Source: Saccharina japonica
Taxonomy: Eukaryota; Sar; Phaeophyceae; Laminariales; Laminariaceae
Length of the DNA: 64,000 nucleotides
Direction of reading: 5' to 3'
Assembly (NCBI GenBank): GCA_008828725.1
Contig: MEHQ01001025.1
Location: forward strand, 433,407 to 497,406
Positions 57,149 to 64,000 of this stretch are shown here, in pieces; within the stretch, counting starts at the first letter, position 1, and each line of letters begins with the position of its first letter. Position numbers and translations under genes: made by a program. The notes under the pieces were generated by a model that worked only from the letters and a program-made list of their open reading frames with translations, did not search any database and was not told the origin of the DNA.

Positions 57149-58350
57149 CTCCGGATAACGGCGGAAGGAGATTTAGAATGCTCGCCGGACTCCCGCTTGG
57201 ACAGCGACGAAAGCGATTCGCCGTCGCCGGTGCCACCCAGGCCCGCCCCCGGCCCCGCGGTCGACGCTGAGTCCACCGACCCCATCCTCTGGATAAACGC
57301 GTGCCGCATGCGCTTCTCGTGGTCCCTGAAAGCGTTTTCGTCGAAGGAGGGGTCGTCCTGGCGCTTCCTCCACGAGCTGGCGCTGCTGCCACCGCCGTCT
57401 GCACGGAAGTCGCCCGGGTCAGCGCTGTTGTAGACGCGGTAATTCCCTCCCGGCCCTGCCACATCCTCCCTTCCCCCGTCCCCTCCGGCCAAGGATTCCC
57501 ACGGTGGGACACCGTCTTCCTTCTGGACTGCGTTGATCGGGGACGGCACCCAGCCGCGCCCCTCCGACAACTCAACGGAGGCCTCGTTGTCGTTGCCGTC
57601 GCCGCGGTTGCTATCGGGCAACGACCTAGGATGGTGTCGGCCTCGAGACCCTCCACCATCACCGCCACCGCGACTACCACTGCCGCTGCCACTGCGCCTG
57701 CGGCGATCCCCGGCGAAGCTAGAGTTCGGGCTAGCAGCAGGAGAATCACCCCCGCCAACGTCGTCCGTAAGCTCGCGCCCAGCTCCCGAGAAGTAAGCCT
57801 GAAGATCAACCGGCGCGGTTCGGCTTGTCGGCTTTCCACCCGCACCTCCCTCCGCCCCTCCTACTCCTCCTCTCGCTCTTGCTGTGCCCGATCCTCGGGC
57901 TTCAGCGTCGTGCTCATCGAACTCCTCGGCATCGTTGCTGCCGCCGCCACCGTCGCCGCCGCTGCCCGAGATATTCGGCACCGAGACTCCCTCGAGGGGG
58001 CCCCCGCTAAGGATAGAAGTCAGTGACTTCGCAGGGGATTCTACGTTCGCGAGATTAATGCGAACGCCGACCAGGGAACTCCCGTCGCTGGCCCCGCTGA
58101 AGGAGCCGCTGGTGTTGGGGTTTCCATCAGAGGCTCTGGCGGCGGTAGCGGCGGAGGACGGAGTAGCCGAGGCGGAGGCTGCCGGGGATGGGGCCGGGAG
58201 GTACTGCTGGAAAGGTCCCGGGGAGTTGTCGGTGTCTCGGAGGATCTTGGCTAGAGCGGGACTGCTCAGGTCGCCGACGTCCTGAAGGTGCACGCCGACG
58301 CGCTCCATGAGACGACGGTCTAGTTCTTCGAAGAGCTCCAGTTTTTCCAA
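57149..58350 (-). CDS. cellular gene, exon e (largest), coiled-coil start then disordered Ser/Gly-rich
   Basis: The acceptor CTCCCCCCTCAG precedes 1,202 nt with one open frame of 400 codons, ending CCGGAG|GTGTGT in phase 2. It begins LEKLELFEELDRRLMERVGV, a predicted helix continuing from exon d. It then becomes rich in Gly, Ser, Asp and Arg with acidic patches. A second ordered-looking segment, DPSFDENAFRDHEKRMRH then AFIQRMGSVDSAS, occurs near its end. No catalytic motif. The length and purity of this frame, against heavy stops elsewhere, are the best single evidence for a real gene here. Confidence 0.88.
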
Positions 58351-59542
58351 CTGAGGGGGGAGCGGAGGCGGGGGGGCGGAGAGAAAATGGGGGGGGGCGT
58401 ACTCGTTTGTTGCTTGCCTTAGTCATTTGACCATTGACCACGCATCCCTTTCGAGACGGAGCAAGGAGGGGGGGGGGGGTGTACTCATGTTGTGCACGGC
58501 CGTAGTCATATGACCATAGACCCTCGCATCCCTACAATGCCGGGACGGAGCGCGTTGGGTTTTCACCAACCAGGCAGACATTGCTTGCACCAAGCGCGAA
58601 ACGCCGTGAGGTATTGGGCGAGTCGCATGGAGGGTGAGCTGCCATCCTGCTAAGAACCGCCTCTGAGGCGGACTTGCATATGGACGACAGCTCAATGAGT
58701 TAATTTAATTTCTGGTGTGGCCACTTCCGGAGACAGCAATGGGTTTTACTATGTAACTGCCTCGCGGACGCCTTACCATATTAACACTACGTGATACGAC
58801 CATTCCCCTTGTGCGGAACAAACGGNTCTCCACCCCGCACAAATGATCTACTCGACCGCCAGCTTTGGTGACCGCCAAAAAAAATAACAAAAAAACACGG
58901 CACCCTGGTTGTCTAGCTCACGCAGCGAGTGGCGTGTTTTACAGCGTCGTTGCCAACCGACGCCAACCCAACCTATAAATATATCATATATTTATAGAGG
59001 GGGGGAGGGGCNGGAGAGCCTCTACAGATTGGGGCGGATCGATCGTGCTGCCTTGCCTCGCATCATGGTCTCGCGTCCCTTTCGAAACGGGGGGGGGGGG
59101 GGGGGGGGGGGGGGGGGTAAGAGTATGAAGGAAATACTTCAACACCAAACTATCAGAATATACATAATACAGATATTAGATCGGCACAAAACTTTCAGTG
59201 TTGACTGTCACCCCATCGTGGGTATCCCTAGCTTAAGTTTGATGACAAAGTGTTCATTCGTTTGCCCGTGCACTTATTAATTCGTTGAAAAACAAATAGT
59301 TTCAATGCTGTACACTGACTAAATAAATACCTGGTACATTTTACTACGTAAGTAACTTCATTTATTCATTGACTTTGCTGCAGTAGCATTGTACCCCTTG
59401 ATATGCAGAACCTCGCGTGCTTTGCTTCCAGCCTCGCGACCAAATCGTGTCATGAAGAGTTAAAAAGTAATGAGTTCATCTAACAAAACAATACTGGGTC
59501 ATACGACTAATTTATCACTATTTCACATTATTCTTATCTCAC
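58351..59542 (-). other. intron between exons d and e
   Basis: A 1,192-nt GT-AG intron. It contains two related units of about 80 bp (58,391-58,468 and 58,469-58,555: GTACTCATG..GACCATAGACC..GCATCCC), one arm of a perfect inverted repeat, and a long G-run at 59,088-59,117. N bases at 58,825 and 59,012. Confidence 0.7.
58481..58614. repeat. intronic inverted repeat, arm 1
   Basis: 134 bp, GTACTCATGTTGTGCACGGC to GCCGTGAGGTAT, identical by eye to the reverse complement of 60,212-60,345. It lies in the intron downstream of exon d. Confidence 0.88.
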
Positions 59543-59816
59543 CTTGCGCTGCAGCTGAGCATCGGTCTCGACTCCCTGTTCACCGCCGCCACCACCACCA
59601 CCCCCACCACCCTCACCACCAGCACCATCACCATCGCCATTCACGCGGGACACGGCCGAGTCCATCGCCGTGCCGGGCGACGACGCGCGACCGGCGGGCA
59701 CGTGGGTCGCCGCAGCGAAGGAACTAGCGGCGCAAGACATCGTCCCATCATCCTCCTCTTCATCCCACGGATGAGATTCGCCGCTCTCCATTCGAGTCAC
59801 CGACCCGCGCGCCGAG
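59543..59816 (-). CDS. cellular gene, exon d, flanked by inverted repeats
   Basis: A 274-nt exon lies between CTGAGCAG and AAG|GTGAGA. Its first base completes the codon split at the end of exon c. It encodes SARGSVTRMESGESHPWDEE, an acidic stretch, an Ala/Ser-rich part, a Gly run and EQGVETDAQLQRK, which leads into the helix of exon e. Length is not a multiple of three, so skipping it would shift the frame. The inverted repeats on both sides make skipping or circularisation plausible. Confidence 0.8.
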
Positions 59817-60211
59817 CTGCTCAGGGAACACATCACGGCATGGCATGTAGACAGTGGGGGGTGCGGGTTGGGGGTGCAAGATGAGGTTGGGGGGCCGGGT
59901 TCAAGGTGAAGGCAGGGGCTGGGGCTGGGTTGGGGGTGTGGGTCTCTGGGAGGGGGCGGGGGGTTAGGGGCGGGCGTGCGAGTGGGGGTTAGGGACTCGT
60001 GGTATTTCATGGTCTCTCGTAGGAATCGCTCGATATATATAGCAATCCTCGCCATCGGACGTCGGTTTTAAAAGGCGGCCAGACTTTTTGTATGCCAGCG
60101 TGTCAGTTCGGGTCTTAAAAACGCGAAGCGAGACCCTGCTATCTGGAGGACATACAAGATGAAAAAGCAGTGAAGCATATTCAATGCACGACATAAATAC
60201 ACCCCCCCCCC

Positions 60212-60345
60212 ATACCTCACGGCGTTTCGCGCTTGGTGCAAGCAATGTCTGCCTGGTTGGTGAAAACCCAACGCGCTCCGTCCCGGCATTGTAGGGATGC
60301 GAGGGTCTATGGTCATATGACTACGGCCGTGCACAACATGAGTAC
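60212..60345. repeat. intronic inverted repeat, arm 2
   Basis: Reverse-complement partner of 58,481-58,614, in the intron upstream of exon d (59,817-60,460). A C-run follows at 60,345-60,359, mirroring the G-run before arm 1. Confidence 0.88.
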
Positions 60346-60460
60346 CCCCCCCCCCCCCCTGCCCCCTCCCGCCACCCCTGTTGGTTCCTTCCCACGAGGG
60401 AACAGAGACCCCATGACCACAACCATGAAAATCTTACGAACAAAATGGCAAGGCGCTAAC

Positions 60461-61032
60461 CTGCGTGAAACTCCGGGGGAACTGCCGGCCGCCATCCTCT
60501 CGCCAAGGGTCAGCCCCCTAGCAGCCCCTCCTCCTCCTCCACCTCCACCACCGCCACCGCGAGAAACGATGACAACACTACCGGTGTCGCTCCCACTCTC
60601 GTCACGACGGTGACTCCCTGAGCTCCCGCTGCCGTCGCGGCGGTGACTACCGGAACCATCCGGCGCTGCCGCCCCGCCTCCCCGCGAGGACGTCACGACG
60701 ACCCGTCTGTTGCCAAGAGCGTCGTCATCGGGAATGCCGTCGATACCACGCTCCCTGGAGCGGCCACTACCGGAGTTGTCGTAGTCGGTAGCCTGGGTAC
60801 TTCCGGAGTCTGTTCGGCCGTGAAGCCCGCGCGGGGTCCGCGAGGACGTCTGTGAGTTGAACCGGGACCCGGACTCGGCAGACTGCTGCTCCATGTCGCC
60901 CTCTTCTATGCGCTGGAGCACGCCGAGGCTCATGCCCGAGGTCATGGAGGCGTAGTCGGCGAACTCTGATCCTCCGCCTCCTTCTCCGGTGCTGCTGTCT
61001 CCGCCGCTGCTTGGGTAGTCGTTCCACTCCGA
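60461..61032 (-). CDS. cellular gene, exon c, Ser/Arg/Gly-rich
   Basis: The acceptor CTCTCTCCTCAG and donor CGCAG|GTTAGC enclose 572 nt, phase 0 at the start and 2 at the end. It begins SEWNDYPSSGGDSSTG and has an ordered-looking helix ASMTSGMSLGVLQRIEEGDM. Then come Ser/Arg/Asp-rich repeats (GSGSHRRDGSGSSGSHRRDE), a Gly run and ARGLTLGERMAAGSSPGVSR. The Ser/Arg content suggests phosphorylation sites, but that is inference. Confidence 0.83.
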
Positions 61033-61825
61033 CTGAGGAGAGAGGGAGGGAGGGAGGGGGGGCGGGGGGGGGGACATTGGGCAAAGAAAGGTAGGAGTAC
61101 TCTGGTTTACCATTCAACTGATGCAAAAAACAAACGACTCAAATTCCAAGTAGCGTAACCCCCCCCCCCCCCCCCCCCCAAACCCACAATGTTTTTAATC
61201 GATAAAGCTGTTAAGTGCCGTTTTGAACGAAATAAATCGCTTCAAATAACCCGTCTCAAAAATATCGTTTTAGTCGTTTTAATTAACAAAACTTGATGAG
61301 AATATGTTGTCACTTTTGTAATTCCACACAAACAGACGAACAAAAATGTTATATACGTACACTCTGGGTGTTTATTTTTGAGAGGGAGAAGTGACAAAAA
61401 GAAATGGCCGATAATTAATTTTACCTTTTTGATTTGGTAGCGTTAATCACTATGCTGCACGTGGTCCGACTTGCGAGCTCAAACGCTGTGACACATTAAA
61501 GGCCACCCCGAAGGGGTCAGCCATCAGCGTGCGGCGAAAACAAACAGAAAAACAAAAACTCAAAGTCCTATAAATACTCAAGTTCTGAAGACATGGGGCT
61601 TCAGATATTGCTTACCAGGTACCAGGTACGTGGGAACGTGCGGGGATGCATGTTTTCTTGGGGTGTTTCCATCGTGGTTTCTCATCACTATGCCCCCCTC
61701 CCCCCTCCCCCCCCCTCCCCCGTACAATCGCAGAAAACTACAATAGTTACCCGATACATGAAAAAACTAAAGTACGGACAGTTTTTTTTTTAATTTAAAA
61801 AAAACGGATTGTTACACAAAATCAC

Positions 61826-61955
61826 CTTTCCCCCGTGGAGCCACTGCAACAGCGGCAGGTCGGAGGTCACCGTCTGGAACGATCCCATCTGCGCCAGCTG
61901 ACCTCCGTCCACTGGAATGGCGATCGGCGACCGGCTCTTTTGCTCGGTCCGAATC
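61826..61955 (-). CDS. cellular gene, exon b, conserved-looking domain
   Basis: A 130-nt exon between CTCGGTAG and AAAG|GTGATT supplies the last base of a codon split by the preceding intron. It encodes IRTEQKSRSPIAIPVDGGQL, then AQMGSFQTVTSDLPLLQWLHGGK. This has mixed hydrophobic and polar composition, unlike the low-complexity exons. With exon a it forms the only part that looks like a folded domain. I do not recognise the family. Confidence 0.8.
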
Positions 61956-61989
61956 CTACCGAGCGGAACACAGGGGGTCGGGAGGGGGA

Positions 61990-62350
61990 GGGGGGTTGGT
62001 ATCGGTATCATAATCGGAACCGGAAATAGTCTCGGCATTGAAATTTCAGTCCGTAACGTTATCGGAATTAGTATCGGGAATTATGTCGCTAGTGGCATCA
62101 ATATCGGAACTGTGCCGCTGTCGGTAGCGGAATCGGAATCGGCGCTGGAATTGATGATGGTTGTTTTGGCATCGGAATCGGAATCGGTACTGGAATTGCT
62201 GATGCTGATGGTGGTATGGGTATGGTATCGGAACTCGTATCGGTATCGGTAGAGCTGTATCAGAATGTATCTCGGAAGCAGAATCGATGTTGGTCTTGGC
62301 GTATCAGAATAGTAATCGGCATCGGCACCGGTATCGGTATCGATGTTTGG
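61990..62350. repeat. (ATCGGA/T)n hexamer array in an intron
   Basis: Imperfect ATCGGT, ATCGGA and ATCGGC hexamers cover about 350 bp in the intron between exons a and b. The Val/Ile/Ser-rich frames here are artefacts. Confidence 0.8.
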
Positions 62351-62882
62351 TACTACAGTAGTCTCTCCCTAACATCAGCATTATCTGCCCATACTATATA
62401 CTTCAAAGAAGCACATTTTTCACCCGATCGGATTCAATACCGTACAAACCGGCCAAAAAGTAGTTTTAAATCGTTCCCACCCGCCGGAGGATTAAGAAAA
62501 AAGCAGAAGAAGAACGTTTGCACCAAGCATAAACAAGAGCAAACATGAGTCTAACTCCAAGTGATACATGTACCCAAACACGGGAATGGTGCTTTCCTTA
62601 AGGCCTGAACGGGGGTAATTTAAGTTTTCCATCCGTTTTTTCCCCTCCTTTTTTGACCACTAGATACGGTGTCTTGGGGAGTTGCATACTAATACGGGAG
62701 AGCCATAGTAATCAGGACTCCCATCACACACAAAAAACTATATATTTCAGTACTTTTACTAATAAGCACATTTGGTCCTGATTACTATGTTCCTCCGTAA
62801 TAAAAAAATATTCGTACCACGACCTGGTGGTGTTTTTATTGCGAGCGAGGCAGAAATGAACGGGGCTCTTCACTGGCTAGGA

Positions 62883-62990
62883 GGGGTCAAAATCTCATGG
62901 GTCGGGCGGGTCGGGCCGGGTCGGGTCGGGTCGGGTCGGGTCGGGTCAGGAAGTTGTCAAAATCTCATGGGGCGGGCCAGGTCACCCTGA
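62883..62990. repeat. GGGTC minisatellite copy in an intron
   Basis: TCAAAATCTCATGGGTCGGG, then a run of GGGTC, then GTCAAAATCTCATGGGGCGG. The unit and spacer match the reverse complement of 3110-3530, showing a dispersed family and not a chance GC run. Confidence 0.8.
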
Positions 62991-63148
62991 TCAGTGAATA
63001 GCCCTGGAAAAAAACCGTCAGTTAGCTGATTCACTTCACAAGCAAGTCGATACGGCTGCGGCACTTTTTTCACTTATTTTCAATCAAAAACACAAAAACA
63101 CAAACAAACCCAAACGTTTTTCATCACCACCGACCCCCTCCTCCTCAC

Positions 63149-63358
63149 CTCGCCCGAACCTCTCCGAAGTTGGAGATGAAGCTCAGGTTCGTGTGCTCCT
63201 TCTTGTCCGAGACATCCAGGAGGCGACGAAGGCGGAGGTACGCCACGACAAGCCTCTTGTGTCCAGGGTCGGGCCCCCAGTCCAAGCTTAGCCTCGCGCA
63301 GTTGGTCATGGCCTGGCGGTCGGCGAACCAGAGGGCCCGCACATGTTCATCGCGGTAC
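63149..63358 (-). CDS. cellular gene, exon a (first confident exon), helical domain
   Basis: The acceptor CATATGCACAG and donor GCGAG|GTGAGG enclose 210 nt. It encodes YRDEHVRALWFADRQAMTNC, ARLSLDWGPDPGHKRLVVAY, LRLRRLLDVSDKKEHTNLSF and ISNFGEVRA. It is rich in Leu, Arg, Trp and Tyr and likely alpha-helical. The split codons match exon b. This is the part most likely to give database matches. Family unknown to me. Confidence 0.8.
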
Positions 63359-63789
63359 CTGTGCATATGAGACAGAGGCGGGAGGTGTGGGGGCAGGGAG
63401 GGAGGGGGGGGGCGTACTCATTTATTGTTTGTTTATCGTCGTATCTGCCTGTTGACCAACGCATCCTGTTCGAGATGGGGCCGGCCGGGAATGGGGGGGC
63501 GAGGCGGTACTCATGTCTGTGCACGAGCCTATCGTATGGACCATAGAACCCTCGCAATCCCACAATGCGGGACGGAGCAATGTTGCCAAACTTATAAGAA
63601 AGATTGCTTGAATACGGGCGATACATTTTTCTATTATTATTATTGAGCGCGGGCCGGCTGAGGGGGGCTCTGGCTCCGGGGATGTGTAATTTTGGTTCCT
63701 TCGCTCGCCGCCTAAAAGTCGTTAATCGGCTTGGCCATCAGCTGCTTCGCAGCGAGCTTTTGCCAATAACATTCAGTTAGTTGCGTTGA

Positions 63790-64000
63790 CGGCACCTACC
63801 GAGTAGTGACTGCTGTATCCCTGAATGACGCCAGCCCAGCTCTTATTCATCTGGCGGATATCTTCCATGCGATTTCATATCTTCGCCGTTTTTTCTCCAG
63901 TCCCTCCCGTAGGGTAATCAGATCGGGGTACATAGTAGGGCCCCCCCCCCCCCACGTCTGATGTCATACGACTATCGACATACCTGATATCGAAGTACAC
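63790..64000 (-). CDS. probable upstream exons of the same gene, boundaries unresolved
   Basis: On the minus strand a stretch ending CACTACTCG|GTAGGT at about 63,800 encodes MEDIRQMNKSWAGVIQGYSS then HYS, open from an ATG near 63,866. At the window edge CGATATCAG|GTATGT looks like another donor after about 63,983. The first piece ends in phase 0 and does not join exon a directly in the right phase, so a missed small exon or another donor is needed. The gene's 5' end is probably outside the window. Confidence 0.4.

Noticed and set aside
57301..58026. Long plus-strand frame antisense to exon e
   Set aside because: A shadow of the GC-rich 400-codon minus-strand exon.

Overview
The window looks like nuclear DNA from a eukaryote. 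It has spliced genes with GT-AG introns of roughly 0.3-1.4 kb, many CAG/CTG microsatellites, an internal TTAGGG tract, and several kinds of eukaryotic transposable element. YR-type (DIRS/Ngaro) retrotransposons, intron-rich genes, TTAGGG repeats and abundant CAGCAGTAC/GTACTGCTG strings would fit a stramenopile such as a brown alga. That assignment is inference, since no rRNA or marker gene is present.

Layout. 1-3.1 kb has no gene I can support. 3.1-3.53 kb is a GGGTC-rich minisatellite. 3.53-10.92 kb is a DIRS/Ngaro-like retrotransposon on the minus strand (RT, RNase H, tyrosine recombinase) with complete split direct repeats. A second copy, lacking its 5' terminal repeat, lies at 12.25-18.95 kb. 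That second copy sits inside a larger insertion (11,419-19,085) with PIF/Harbinger-like ends (GGGCCATTCCTAACGA) and a TTA target duplication. The larger insertion splits an exon of a plus-strand gene whose remaining exons are at 19.09-19.28, 20.68-20.77 and 21.08-21.35 kb. Removing the insertion and one TTA restores a single reading frame with consistent intron phases.

21.8-31.7 kb is repeat-rich: a tandem array, a nested palindromic element with a telomere-like core, two inverted copies of a TA-flanked MITE, CAG-rich tandem units and two tandem duplications. 31.7-33.85 kb is a dispersed repeat carrying a 1,437-bp long-TIR element. A second copy of the dispersed repeat at 47.5-48.2 kb lacks that element and shows the empty TA site. 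34.8-43.14 kb is an LTR retrotransposon with TG...CA LTRs, a 5-bp AGCTT duplication and a polypurine tract. It has a gag-like frame but no recognisable pol. 45.4-47.5 kb carries a 1.4-kb-spaced direct duplication. 48-54 kb is mostly low-complexity sequence with weak coding candidates.

54.3-64 kb is the best cellular gene. It is on the minus strand, with eight phase-consistent coding exons giving about 1,051 residues, and its 5' end lies near or beyond the window edge. The C-terminal exon and stop are present. Most of the protein is Ser/Gly-rich and probably disordered, with a conserved-looking N-terminal domain I do not recognise. Two introns of this gene carry a perfect-looking 134-bp inverted repeat flanking one exon.

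Most of the sequence is therefore transposon history. The target duplications, empty site and interrupted exon allow several insertions to be reconstructed directly from this window.
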